DNA of 64,000 bases from Prosopocoilus inquinatus (GCA_036172665.1 CM069876.1:49259001-49323000), one strand, 5' to 3'; counted from the stretch's first letter, positions 11,361 through 22,805 are shown. Program-made: numbers and translations. Notes: generated by a model from the letters alone, not told the origin.

Positions 11361-11396
11361 TGAAAATTCTAAGAGGTTTTTTTTTTTTTGTTTCAG
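11361..11396 (+). promoter_or_regulatory. 3' splice site of ZF5
   Basis: TGAAAATTCTAAGAGG, a run of T, then GTTTCAG. A complete example of the conserved branch/acceptor block. Confidence 0.9.
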
Positions 11397-12030
11397 GCGT
11401 CGACGGATTCCTCGGGTTAAACCAGCGAGCAAGAAAACAACCACGTGCCGGATATGTAATTCCGTATTTAAATATCGCTCAAGTTTGCTCATACATATAC
11501 TGAAACATACCGGCGAGAGGCCATTCGCTTGTAATCTCTGCGGTTACAAATTCCGACAGCGCAAAGATCTGAACAAACACAAATTAAAGCACTCCGACAC
11601 GAAACCGTTCAGTTGTGATCTCTGCGATTTTAAATGCCGATGGCCTGGCAACATGAACCAGCATAAGCGAAGGCACACCGACGAGAAGCCCTACGGGTGT
11701 GATCTTTGCGATTACAAATGCCGATATTTGACGAACTTGAAAAAGCACAAGTTAACGCACACCGATGAGAAGCCATACAGTTGCGATCTTTGCGATTATA
11801 AATGCCGAATGTCGGCGAGTTTGAAAGTGCACAAGTTAAGGCACGGCGATGAGAAGCCGATCAGTTGTGATCTTTGCGATTATAAATGCCGACTTAACGG
11901 AAATTTGAAGAGGCACAAGTTAAGGCACACCGATGAGAAGCCGTTCAGTTGTGATGTTTGCGATTATAAATGTCGACATCGCATGAATTTGAAACGACAC
12001 AAGCTCCATCACGTCGATGAGAAGCCGTGA
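11397..12030 (+). CDS. ZF5: zinc-finger exon, 7 fingers, 3'-truncated
   Basis: About 210 residues. The leader RRRIPRVKPASKKTTT is followed by finger 1 (CRICNSVFKYRSSLLIH) and six more fingers. It matches ZF4 finger by finger but lacks counterparts of two ZF4 fingers. The TGA at 12028-12030 comes right after DEKP. There ZF4 reads CCGTGTGACATTTGCGATTA and ZF5 reads CCGTGATATTTGTGATTA, so loss of two bases created the stop and removed the last finger, whose sequence still follows. Likely role: DNA binding. Confidence 0.9.
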
Positions 12031-12249
12031 TATTTGTGATTATCAAACCTAAACACAAGTAAAGACGTACTGACCAGAAACTATTATATTTTGTTTGATA
12101 ACCGACGATCATTTAATAATTATTTTGTAATTGAAATTGAAAGGAATGTCTTAAATTTGTTTCTTTAAATATACCGAATTTAATCTCAGGGTCTAAAATT
12201 GTTTTACTTTGGCAAATTTCCGGCAAGAACCCATGTTCCGGTAAAGCAC

Positions 12250-15200
12250 GCCATGGAGTGCGTCAACTAGCGCCCTCTAATTCTCATTAATTCGGTGTTG
12301 TTAGGGGTACGATGCCGGCGATGAAACAACATTACAGCAAAGATACCGAATCGTTGTTATTTCAGAGTACATATGTGGTTAACTGTTGTTGCCAACATTG
12401 GCAAACAAAAAATAAAACTGTCATATGCCGCCAGTTCTAATTCGTCTAAAAATGTGTTCCAGGGAATGCAAGCCCTTGAGTACGTCAACTAGCGCCCTCT
12501 AATTCTCATTGATTCGGTGTTGTTAGGGGTACGATGCCGGCGATGAAACAACATTACAGCAAAGATACCGAATCGTTGTTATTTCAGAGTACATATGTGG
12601 TTAACTGTTGTTGCCAACATTGGCAAACAAAAAATAAAACTGTCATATGCCGCCAGTTCTAATTCGTCTAAAAATGTGTTCCAGGGAATGCAAGCCCTTG
12701 AGTACGTCAACTAGCGCCCTCTAATTCTCATTGATTCGGTGTTGTTAGGGGTACGATGCCGGCGATGAAACAACATTACAGCAAAGATACCGAATCGTTG
12801 TTATTTCAGAGTACAGATGTGGTTAACTGTTGTTGCCAACATTGGCAAACAAAAAATAAAACTGTCATATGCCGCCAGTTCAATTCGTCTAAAAATGTGT
12901 TCCAGGCAATGCAAGCCCTCGAGTACGTCAACTAGCGCCCTCTAATTCTCATTGATTCGGTGTTGTTAGGGGTACGATGCCGGCGATGAAACAACATTAC
13001 AGCAAAGATACCGAATCGTTGTTATTTCAGAGTACATATGTGGTTAACTGTTGTTGCCAACATTGGCAAACAAAAAATAAAACTGTCATATGCCGCCAGT
13101 TCTAATTCGTCTAAAAATGTGTTCCAGGGAATGCAAGCCCTTGAGTACGTCAACTAGCGCCCTCTAATTCTCATTAATTCGGTATTGTTAGGGGTACGAT
13201 GCCGGCGATGAAACAACATTACAGCAAAAATACCGAATCGTTGTTATTTCAGAGTACATATGTGGTTAACTGTTGTTGCCAACATTGGCAAACAAAAAAT
13301 AAAACTGTCATATGCCGCCAGTTCTAATTCGTCTAAAAATGTGTTCCAGGGAATGCAAGCCCTTGAGTACGTCAACTAGCGCCCTCTAATTCTCATTAAT
13401 TCGGTGTTGTTAGAGGTACGATGCCGGCGATGAAACAAAATTACAGCAAAGATACCGAATCGTTGTTATTTCAGAGTACATATGTGGTTAACTGTTGTTG
13501 CCAACATTGGCAAACAAAAAATAAAACTGTCATATGCGGCCAGTTCAATTCGTCTAAAAATGTGTTCCAGGGAAAGCAAGCCCTTGAGTACGTCAACTAG
13601 CGCCCTCTAATTCTCATTAATTCGGTGTTGTTAGGGGTACGATGCCGGCGATGAAACAACATTACAGCAAAGATACCGAATCGTTGTTATTTCAGAGTAC
13701 ATATGTGGTTAACTGTTGTTGCCAACATTGGTAAACAAAAAATAAAACTATCGTATGCCGCCAGTTCAATTCGTCTAAAAATGTGTTCCGGGGAATGCAA
13801 GCCCTTGAGTACGTCAACTAGCGCCCTCTAATTCTCATTAATTCGGTGTTGTTAGAGGTACGATGCCGGCGATGAAACAACATTACAGCAAAGATACCGA
13901 ATCGTTGTTATTTCAGAGTACAGATACGGTTAACAGTTGTTGCCAACATTGGCAAACAAAAAATAAAACTGTCAGATGCCGCCAGTTCAATTCGTCTAAA
14001 AAAGTGTTCCAGGGAATGCAAGCCCTTGAGTACGTTAACTAGCGCCCTCTAATTCTCATTAATTCGGTGTTGTTAGGGGTACGATGCCGGCGATGAAACA
14101 ACATTACAGCAAAAATACCGAATCGTTGTTATTTCAGAGTACATATGTGGTTAACTGTTGTTGCCAACATTGGCAAACAAAAAATAAAACTGTCATATGC
14201 CGCCAGTTCTAATTCGTCTAAAAATGTGTTCCAGGGAATGCAAGCCCTTGAGTACGTCAACTAGCGCCCTCTAATTCTCATTAATTCGGTGTTGTTAGGG
14301 GTACGATGCCGGCGATGAAACAACATTACAGCAAAAATACCGAATCGTTGTTATTTCAGAGTACATATGTGGTTAACTGTTGTTGCCAACATTGGCAAAC
14401 AAAAAATAAAACTGTCATATGCCGCCAGTTCTAATTCGTCTAAAAATGTGTTCCAGGGAATGCAAGCCCTTGAGTACGTCAACTAGCGCCCTCTAATTCT
14501 CATTAATTCGGTGTTGTTAGGGGTACGATGCCGGCGATGAAACAACATTACAGCAAAAATACCGAATCGTTGTTATTTCAGAGTACATATGTGGTTAACT
14601 GTTGTTGCCAACATTGGCAAACAAAAAATAAAACTGTCATATGCCGCCAGTTCTAATTCGTCTAAAAATGTGTTCCAGGGAATGCAAGCCCTTGAGTACG
14701 TCAACTAGCGCCCTCTAATTCTCATTAATTCGGTGTTGTTAGGGGTACGATGCCGGCGATGAAACAACATTACAGCAAAAATACCGAATCGTTGTTATTT
14801 CAGAGTACATATGTGGTTAACTGTTGTTGCCAACATTGGCAAACAAAAAATAAAACTGTCATATGCCGCCAGTTCTAATTCGTCTAAAAATGTGTTCCAG
14901 GGAATGCAAGCCCTTGAGTACGTCAACTAGCGCCCTCTAATTCTCATTAATTCGGTGTTGTTAGGGGTACGATGCCGGCGATGAAACAACATTACAGCAA
15001 AAATACCGAATCGTTGTTATTTCAGAGTACATATGTGGTTAACTGTTGTTGCCAACATTGGCAAACAAAAAATAAAACTGTCATATGCCGCCAGTTCTAA
15101 TTCGTCTAAAAATGTGTTCCAGGGAATGCAAGCCCTTGAGTACGTCAACTAGCGCCCTCTAATTCTCATTAATTCGGTGTTGTTAGGGGTACGATGCCGG

Positions 15201-15965
15201 CGATGAAACAACATTACAGCAAAAATACCGAATCGTTGTTATTTCAGAGTACATATGTGGTTAACTGTTGTTGCCAACATTGGCAAACAAAAAATAAAAC
15301 TGTCATATGCCGCCAGTTCTAATTCGTCTAAAAATGTGTTCCAGGGAATGCAAGCCCTTGAGTACGTCAACTAGCGCCCTCTAATTCTCATTAATTCGGT
15401 GTTGTTAGGGGTACGATGCCGGCGATGAAACAATATTACAGCAAAGATGCCGAATCGTTGTTATTTCAGAGTACATATGTGGTTAACTGTTGTTGCCAAC
15501 ATTGGCAAACAAAAAATAAAACTGTCATATGCCGCCAGTTCTAATTCGTCTAAAAATGTGTTCCAGGGAAAGCAAGCCCTTGAGTACGTTAACTAGCGCC
15601 CTCTAATTCTCATTAATTCGGTGTTGTTAGGGGTACGATACCGGCGATGAAACAACATTACAGCAAAGATACCGAATCGTTGTTATTTCAGAGTACATAT
15701 GTGGTTAACTGTTGTTGCCAACATTGGCAAACAAAAAATAAAACTGTCATATGCGGCCAGTTCAATTCGTCTAAAAATGTGTTCCAGGGAAAGCAAGCCC
15801 TTGAGTACGTCAACTAGCGCCCTCTAATTCTCATTAATTCGGTGTTGTTAGGGGTACGATGCCGGTGATGAAACAACATTACAGCAAAGATACCGAATCG
15901 TTGTTATTTCAGAGTACAGATATGGTTAACAGTTGTTGCCAACATTGGCAAACAAAAAATAAAAA
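12250..15965. repeat. 222-bp satellite array, 17 units
   Basis: The marker CGTCAACTAGCG (with single-base variants) occurs 17 times, at 12261, 12483, 12705, 12926, 13148, 13370, 13591, 13812, 14033, 14255, 14477, 14699, 14921, 15143, 15365, 15587 and 15808, giving units of 221 or 222 bp. The 221-bp units mostly lack one T in CAGTTCTAATTCG. Each unit has a weak inverted pair (ATTCGGT/ACCGAAT), an acceptor-like TTGTTATTTCAG and an AATAAA. Units from about 14033 to 15365 are almost identical, which indicates recent homogenisation. Confidence 0.97.
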
Positions 15966-16331
15966 ATTAATTAATAACGACATCGCAAACTGAAAATACC
16001 TGAAGTTCCTTCTTTGCGTTGTATTGTGGCTTGAAAAAGACTTTTCTTTGTTAAATGAATCAATCAGGAATTTCAGGCGGTATCAATTTTTTCTGTTGAT
16101 GTGTCTCGGGTTAAATAATCTGAACTAAAAACGTAGTTTCAGCTGAAATTAATTAATTAATAACACATCGCAAACTGAAAATCCCTGAAGTTCCTTCTTT
16201 TGTGGCTTGAAAAAGACTTTTCATTGTTAAATGAATCAATCAAGAATTTCATGGTGTCTGAATTTTTTTCTGTTGATGTGTCTCAGGTTAAATAATCTGA
16301 ACTAAAAACGTAGCTTGATCTGAAATTAGTT
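15965..16331. repeat. 183-bp tandem duplication
   Basis: Two direct copies, about 15965-16147 and 16148-16331. Each starts near TTAATTAATAAC-ACATCGCAAACTG and ends near GAACTAAAAACGTAG. Confidence 0.85.
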
Positions 16332-16834
16332 AAGAGACTGAAACTCTCTCTATCTCTCTCTCTCTCTGTTTTTTTTTTTTTCCTGAAAGTGTTCTTTATT
16401 CATTTGTCTTGGCAATTTTTTCAATGACGGGAGAGCATTTAATGAATGATTGTTGTGTTTCAGGTTCAGCGTCGTCTCTCATTTTTTTTTTTTATTATTT
16501 AATTTGATTTTTTTTTTTGCAAGCGGTGTATACGAGGGTTGATCGATGGTTTATTTTATTTTTTGATGAAATGCAGTGAATCGAAGCGTGTCCACCTAAG
16601 AAAGGAATGTGTAATGTGTGTCCGAAAAATCAGTCGAGTACGGGAATTTTAAAGCGGGGCACATGCGCACAGGCGCAACATCCCTTAACATCAGTCACAA
16701 GAAAAAGCGGCGGCGGTAGATAAAGGGGTAGGGGTACGAAATGCGCACATAGAGCATACTTCGATTTTTAAGTAAAAAGAAATATATCTGCCTTTTGCTG
16801 GTTCTCTCTGTATTGGTCCTCGTGCGGTCTTTCC

Positions 16835-16992
16835 GTGGAGCGAAAGGGGACGACGTGGGTTGCTGCGGGGCGAGAGAGACGGCGCTACGGCGTCGTTTCT
16901 TTAAGTCGCCGTCAGTTGGCGCCTCAAATCAACATACATCTACGACTAGACGTCGGCGACGGCGGCGACAGCGTCAGCCTTTCGTTGTCAAG
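16835..16992. other. GC-rich island in AT-rich spacer
   Basis: A CpG-rich stretch unlike its surroundings, ending in a donor-like CAAGTGAGAA (GT at 16993) and followed at about 17067 by TGACGTCA. It could be an internal promoter or first exon, or just a foreign insertion. The overlapping open frames (16795-16995, 16835-17179) are Arg/Ser-rich and I recognise neither. Confidence 0.3.
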
Positions 16993-17163
16993 TGAGAAAC
17001 AATCGCAAGTGCATATCCCACGGACACTTGATCCTGTTTTGTTTTTTGAGAATCAAACTTCGATAAGTGACGTCACTGGAAGTGCAAAGGCACTTCTTCT
17101 TCTTCTTCGCCTGGCAAGTGGAAGAAGTCGAAGAATTTTTTTTTTTCTGTTGTTGGTGGTTAG

Positions 17164-17328
17164 TTGCCGACAGTTCTGATTCGTCTAAAAATGTGTTCCG
17201 GGAAAGCAAGCCCTTGAGTACGTCAACTAGCGCCCTCTAATTCTCATTAATTCGGTGTTGTTAGGGGTACGATGCCGGCGATGAAACAACATTACAGCAA
17301 AGATACCGAATCGTTGTTATTTCAGAAT
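17164..17328. repeat. solo 222-bp satellite copy
   Basis: One nearly complete monomer 1.2 kb after the array. It ends in AATACCGAGAGATGGTGTTT, which resembles the flank of the copy downstream of ZF4 rather than the next array unit. Confidence 0.85.
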
Positions 17329-18218
17329 ACCGAGAGATGGTGTTTAAAACTGTATATTGTCTGGAACGTCCACGATGTAAATAACCAAGCAGATTCTTCC
17401 CGTTCAGATTTAATATTCTAAGCGAAATCAATCAGACATAAAGGTTGAAACGAATTGACGTTTCTCGTAATTAAAAAATTCTTAGACTACAGTACTTTCG
17501 AATTTGAGGGAGCCACTTGCCGTACGCTTTTCATCTTTTTATTAAAGAAAAAAAAAACAATTATTTTTTTAATGCTTTTTGCATTGGCCGCATATGACAT
17601 ATCTATTCAGCTGGCTGTGTTTTACACAATCTCGAATAACAGAACAGTATTACAGTAAGGGCCGAACAGTTATTATTTCAGAGTATGTGAGTGTCCTCGT
17701 AATAATTATCATTCGTGTTCGAAGAAGGACGGAAGGTTTATTCGAACGTGTGTTCTTAAACAACATTACAGCAAACACGCCGAATCGTTGTTATTTCAGA
17801 AAAAAATTTCAAATTCTCTCCGAGCGCCTTATTCTAATGCGCGAATTGAACTGAAAACTAGCTTGCCACATGAGGTACCAACTTGCAGAATGTAAATATT
17901 TTACAATTGAAACGTCAACGTCCGTTTAGCTTCAGCCGATCGTGAAAGAGTGTTCACTTGCTATGGGAATGATTCAGTGCGTTTTATGATTTCATATTTC
18001 TGAAGTGAAAAGAAAAATATGCAAAGGCATTTACGTAAGAGAGAAAGAAATATTACTCCCGAGTGACATTGGAGTAGAGTTTTCGAACACAGCCCAGTGG
18101 TTCAAAGAGTACTCCGCTTAGGGTTAGCCCTTGGACGCTTTCTTAACCTAAAAATCTTGACAGCTGTCACTTTTTTAAAAATAGGCTTCACCGTTTAGTC
18201 TTATAGCGGCGCGTTACG

Positions 18219-18273
18219 AGTGTATCTTCATCTCATACTATTCCATGAGATTAAAACGAGATGAAGATACACT
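18219..18273. repeat. short hairpin
   Basis: AGTGTATCTTCATCTC and GAGATGAAGATACACT are perfect arms around a 23-bp loop. Confidence 0.75.
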
Positions 18274-18310
18274 AAGTGCATGTCAATCGAAAACGCTATT
18301 AATCACCAAA

Positions 18311-18566
18311 GGCCGTTTTCGTAATCAGACTTTAAATTTAAAGTTACCTTAACCTAAAAAAAAAATACATTTGTTTCCCTATTCTTAAAGTGACTTTAAA
18401 TTAAAGCTACCTTACGGCCCTTTTCATAATCAGACTTTAAGGAAGCTTTAATTTAAAGTCACTTTTAGAATAGGGAAACAAATGTATTTTTTTTTAGGTT
18501 AAAGAAACTTTAAATTTAAAGTCCTATTATGAAATCGGCCCTAAAAGTCTGATTATGAAAATGGCC
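18311..18566. mobile_element. nested fold-back element
   Basis: GGCCGTTTTCGTAATCAGAC at the left and GTCTGATTATGAAAATGGCC at the right form outer arms. A second inverted pair (CAAATGTATTTTTTTT and its complement) lies inside. It looks like two related MITEs in opposite orientation. Confidence 0.7.
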
Positions 18567-18674
18567 GTCAGCACTGAGAAAAATTAAAGTCACCTATAGA
18601 TGAAGTACTTTTAGTCATTATCCTGTACATGAAATATAATTAAGAATTAATTAATTTTCAAGTTGGTAGCGTGC

Positions 18675-18702
18675 GAAGATTCTAAGAGATTTTTTGTTTC
18701 AG
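18675..18702 (+). promoter_or_regulatory. 3' splice site of ZF6
   Basis: GAAGATTCTAAGAGAT then TTTTTGTTTCAG. The conserved block has one A-to-G change. Confidence 0.9.
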
Positions 18703-19783
18703 GTGGCAACGGATCGTTAAGGTTGAGCCGCTGAACAAGAAAACAACCGCGTGTCGGATATGTGATCACGAATTTAAAAGACACGCCGATTTGCGCAGAC
18801 ATATTCTAATACATACCGGCGAGAAGCCGTTCAGCTGTGATCTCTGCGATTACAAATCCCGACAGTTTGCGCATCTGAAAGGTCACCGGTTAAAGCACAC
18901 CGACGAGAAGCCGTTCAGTTGCGACTTTTGCGATTTTACGACCCGACACCTCGGCAGCTTGAAATCCCACAAACTAAAGCACACCGACGAGAAGCCCTTC
19001 GCTTGCGACCTTTGCGATTTTAAGTGTCGGCAACTCGGAAGCCTGAAACAGCACAGGTTAAAGCACACCGACGAGAAGCCGCTCGGATGTGATCTCTGCG
19101 ATTACAAATGCCGAGACCTCAAAAGCTTGAAACTGCACAAGTTAAGGCACACCGATGAAAAGCATCTCAGATGTGACCTTTGCGATTATAAATGCCGACA
19201 GCTGAAAAGCTTGAAATCCCACAAGTTAAAGCACAGTGATGAGAAGCCGTTCAGTTGTGATATTTGCGATTTTAAATCTCGACACTTTGAAAGTCTAAAA
19301 CGGCACAAGCTGAAGCACACTGATGAAAAGCCGTTTACTTGCGATCTCTGCGATTTTAAATGCCGACACCTCAACACTTTGAAACTCCACAAGTTAAAGC
19401 ATTCCAATGAGAAGCCGGCCAGTTGTGATGTTTGCGATTTTAAATGTCGACACCTCGTCACTTTGAAACTTCACAAGTTAAAGCACACCGATGAGAAGCC
19501 GTTCGGTTGCGATCTTTGCGAGTTTAAATGCCGACAACTCGGAAGCTTGAAACGGCACATGCTGAAGCACACTGATGAGAAGCCGTTCAGTTGCGATCTT
19601 TGCGCATACACGTCCCTTTACGCTGCGAGTTTAAAACGACACATCTTAACGCACACGGACGAGAAGCCGTTCAACTGCGACTTGTGCGATTACAAATGCC
19701 GAGATGTCTTTTCTTTGAAGAGGCACGTGAGAATACACAACGGCGAGATTACCGCGGAGATTACACTCAAAGAAGAAAATTAA
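18703..19783 (+). CDS. ZF6: zinc-finger exon, 12 fingers
   Basis: About 359 residues. The leader WQRIVKVEPLNKKTTA is followed by finger 1 (CRICDHEFKRHADLRRH) and 11 more fingers. Fingers 2, 3, 7 and 11 lack the extra cysteine (for example YKSR and FTTR). Finger 11 has the variant CAYTSLYAASLKRH, and finger 12 (CDLCDYKCRDVFSLKRHVRIH) leads into the tail NGEITAEITLKEEN. ZF7 and ZF15 share this last two-finger module and tail, so it looks like the intact ancestral C-terminus. Stop TAA at 19781-19783. Likely role: DNA binding. Confidence 0.93.
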
Positions 19784-19812
19784 ATTACCAGTTAATGAAT
19801 GCGCAGACATTT

Positions 19813-19818
19813 AATAAA
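19813..19818 (+). terminator. poly(A) signal of ZF6
   Basis: AATAAA 29 bases after the stop. Confidence 0.6.
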
Positions 19819-20469
19819 AGTCATTAAAAAAAGTAATTATAATTTATTTATTATTTATTCATTTATTTATTTTGAGGAGAAGCTCCATATTTTGATGTTG
19901 TTAATAATAAAATAATAAATAAAATAAAAAGCGCGAAATGTCAGCGACTGTAATACAGGGTGATTCAGAATAAGTGTCCGACCCGTTAACCATAGCTGGT
20001 CCTTGTAGAGACAAAGCAAATCACTGTAGAAATGGGAGCGTGTCGTTTTTTGAGATAAAATGGATTAAAAATTCGCATGCAAACTTGTTGGTGGTCACTG
20101 GAATAGCTGAATGCGTCACAACGGCAATTGCCTTTCGAACGAAGACAAAAACACAAAACACGAGCATTTAACCTTGAAGCATTTAATCCCGAAGTGAAAC
20201 CGTAAAACGATTTGTTTACGACTCTCTGAGGAAAGATTGCATAATGCGAACAATGAATTTGATTTTTTTTGTGATGTAACTGGGGTTACAGTCAGTGGAA
20301 TCGTGTTCGTGTCAGCGTATCATCAATTCACAGAAATTTATTGAAATTTGTGCATTTTAAAATTACTTGTCCTATGAAGAATTGAATGGTGTGCTCTTAA
20401 TGCCAACCGCGCGGACATTTAGGATTTTTTTTAAATTGAACGTATGTATTACCACTGTGTTTTACATTT

Positions 20470-21340
20470 TACATTACAAATGAAAAATTCAGTTTATGAA
20501 GACTCCGGTCGAGGAAACCGCGTTTTCGCCCTAACAAAATTAGTCAAAACGATGCAAATCCTACGGCGTACGTGATTCATTAGGCTGACATTCACACAGA
20601 ACTTTTGAACGGTCTTGGGTGGCTTCTGTGGCTTTGCCCGTATAAAGAAGAAAAACCTTTCGCTTCAAATGCGCGAGTCAAAAAGTGCATCCAGAAGCAG
20701 GGGCGAACCCTTAACTTTCTGGGCCTTAATCGAATTAAAGTGAAGCGAATCGCGTTTAATCAAACATTACAAATAAAAAACTCAGTTTATGAAAACTCCG
20801 ATTGAGGAAACTCCATTTTCGCTCTAACGAAAGTAGTCAAAACAATGCAAATCCTACGGCGTACGTGATTCATTAGGTTGACATTCAGACAGAGCTTTTG
20901 AACGGTCTCGGTGGCTTCTCGTTAGTGCAGCACACTTGGCTTTGCCCGTACAAAGAAGAAAAACCTTGCGCTTCAAATGCGCGAGTCAAAAAGTGCATCC
21001 AGAAGCAGTGGCGAACCCTTAACTTTCTGGGCCTTAATCGAATTAAAGTGCAGCGAATCGCGTTTAATCAAGCGTTACAAATAAAAAAAACTCAGTTTAT
21101 GAAGACTCCGGTTGAGGAAACCGCGTTTTCGCTTTTAACGAATGTAGTCAAAACAATGCAAATCCTACGGCGTTCGTGATTCATTAGGCTGTCATTCACA
21201 CAGAACTTTTGAACGCTCTTGGGTGGCTTCTCGTTAGTGTAGCATACTTGGCTTTGCCCGTACGAAGAAGAAAAACCTTGCGCAAGTCAAAAAGTGCATC
21301 CAGAAGCAGGGGCGGATCATTAACTTTGTGGGCTCCGGGT
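20470..21340. repeat. ~300-bp tandem repeat, about 3 copies
   Basis: The marker CAGTTTATGAAGACTCCGGT (with variants) starts copies near 20480, 20780 and 21090. All share TGCAAATCCTACGGCGT and GCGCGAGTCAAAAAGTGCAT. Copies differ by indels that break reading frames. Confidence 0.85.
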
Positions 21341-21800
21341 GGTTAACACTGTCAGGGGTCTTATCCAATCAACCCAACTTGTTTTTTTGTATATTTGAAA
21401 AATGGTTAGCATTCAAAAAGCAACGTTGCCATTAACTTGTCGCTTGGAGACAGCACTTCACTTCTTTGAAAATTGAAACGGGTAACGCAAGTAGTTGGGT
21501 TTTATGCTGTGCCTGATTTTTAACGGAATATTCAGTTTTACATTTAATAGTCTGCTTGAGGAAGCTGTTTAGAAGTTTATGGTGATTTTATCAGGTGGGG
21601 AATCAGAACAAGATACGACCGGGCGAAGTGGAGTGTCGTTTTTATGTAATTTTATGCATAACCTGGGCGCGGACGGGTTCATGGTTTTTAGTTTGTGAAA
21701 AAGAAGTTAAAGATGGTTAGAATTCAAGGGAAAGCTATTGTTAGTGTAATTAATAAATTAATTAAAGAAAGAAACACTAACAGGTGGACAGAAGAATTCT

Positions 21801-21857
21801 GTCACGTCTGGGAATCGATTACATGCCGAATGATCTTACCAACTGAGCTAACGTGAC
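21801..21857 (-). repeat. truncated tRNA-like sequence
   Basis: On the minus strand it starts GTCACGTTAGCTCAGTTGGT (acceptor stem plus D arm). It keeps the anticodon region GGCATGTAA but lacks about 16 bases between there and the 3' acceptor strand ACGTGAC, so it cannot fold as a tRNA. Confidence 0.7.
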
Positions 21858-22089
21858 TCCGAAGTTCGAAGGTTAAAATGAGGAACAGGTGGTGAATGCG
21901 ATGGCCGACCCGGCAAGTAGGAATCTCACAATTCAAGGAAAAGCTATTGTTAGTGTAATTAGCGTAGGTTACATGCCGGTTACACTAATTACACTAACAA
22001 TAGCTTTTCCTTGAATTGTGAGATTCCTACTTGCCGGGTCGGCCATCGCATTCACCACTTGTTCCTCATTTAAACCTTCGAACTTCAGA

Positions 22090-22162
22090 GTCACGTTAGC
22101 TCAGTTGGTACGAGCATTCGGCATGTAACCGAAATGTCCCGGGTTCGATTCCTTGATGCGAC
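22090..22162 (+). repeat. tRNA-like sequence
   Basis: 73 bases with D arm TAGCTCAGTTGGTA, anticodon arm TTCGG-CATGTAA-CCGAA, and a T arm with GGGTTCGATTC. The loop has A at the normally invariant U33 position, and the acceptor and T stems have mismatches. It is a SINE-like or element-borne relic, not a convincing functional gene. Confidence 0.65.
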
Positions 22163-22765
22163 AGAATTTTTATCTCCTCCTGTTAGTGTTTCTTTCTTTA
22201 ATTAATTAAAAAGATTGTTATTGTGTAAGTTTAAAAATTGATTGAGATGTAATAGATATTTGTTTGAGTTGTAATAGATATTTGTTCATGACATTGAGTG
22301 AAACCGAAATAATTAGGGATAGCTTTACTACTGTAGCTTTGCTTGTGGATGCTAGCGACATCTACACGGACTTTATTAATAAATGTATGTACAGCCATGT
22401 GTAGAAATGATGTTTTCACAATGTATGTAAAATGAGTTCTTTAATTTTTTTTTAAATTAGTTTAATTATAAGGAATAAAAGAAAGACCTAAACGAAGTCA
22501 ATCTGTTCTTTCTTTAGCGAAAGCGAGGCTTATTATTTTATTAAAAAAAAACAAAACATATTGTGAGTTGGACAGATAAAAAATAACAAAAAAGTATGAT
22601 GTACTACGATGCTCAACTTAAATGATACTCCTGCATGCAAACCACACCCTTAAGAATATTCAGCGTAAGGGCTACGAAACTGTCAAATGGTATCATTTTT
22701 GGTGAGCGGAGTTGTACATTATCTTTATAAATGAAATATATTTAAGAACGATAATTGACAATGTG

Positions 22766-22805
22766 TGAAAATTCTATCTAATAAGAGTTTTTTTTTTCGT
22801 TTCAG
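22766..22805 (+). promoter_or_regulatory. 3' splice site of ZF7
   Basis: TGAAAATTCTATCTAATAAG, then a T tract and CGTTTCAG. About ten bases are inserted within the conserved block. CTAAT remains a good branch site. Confidence 0.88.

Larger units (their letters stand above)
8886..11396. other. spacer ZF4-ZF5
   Basis: It begins with a single ancestral copy of the 222-bp satellite sequence (about 9125-9250). From about 9538 it is a second copy of the region upstream of ZF4, interrupted by the hAT-like element at 9707-11054. No other gene is seen. Confidence 0.7.
12031..18702. other. spacer ZF5-ZF6, satellite-rich
   Basis: The largest spacer, 6.7 kb. It holds the decayed last finger of ZF5, the 222-bp satellite (12250-15965), a 183-bp tandem duplication (15965-16331), a (CT)n/T tract (about 16340-16380), a GC-rich island (16835-16992), a solo satellite copy (17164-17328), two eroded satellite fragments (near 17640 and 17760), and two fold-backs (18219-18273 and 18311-18566). 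No poly(A) signal was seen close to ZF5; the first AATAAA is inside the satellite (12411). Confidence 0.7.
21755..22217. mobile_element. large palindrome with tRNA-like arms
   Basis: The arms at about 21757-21960 and 21988-22217 are reverse complements around a ~25-bp spacer. Both arms start or end with CACTAACAGG-type termini next to AAAGAAAGAAA / TTTCTTTCTTT. Each arm contains a tRNA-like sequence, so the two lie in opposite orientations. It is best read as two copies of one tRNA-containing element joined head to head. Confidence 0.8.
19784..22805. other. spacer ZF6-ZF7
   Basis: It contains ATTT-rich simple sequence (about 19840-19930), a MITE-like end at about 19955 (TACAGGGTGATTCAGAATAA) with no matching right end found, a ~300-bp tandem repeat (20470-21340), and a palindrome with two tRNA-like sequences (21755-22217). 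Open frames of 65-93 codons over the tandem repeat are not conserved between copies. Confidence 0.65.

Noticed and set aside
12250..15965. Hammerhead ribozyme in the satellite
   Set aside because: The core CTGATGA and GAAA motifs in the right arrangement are absent; only GCGATGAAAC is present.
12250..15965. CRISPR array
   Set aside because: Units are 222 bp and nearly identical throughout, with no short repeat and variable spacer pattern; the window is eukaryotic.
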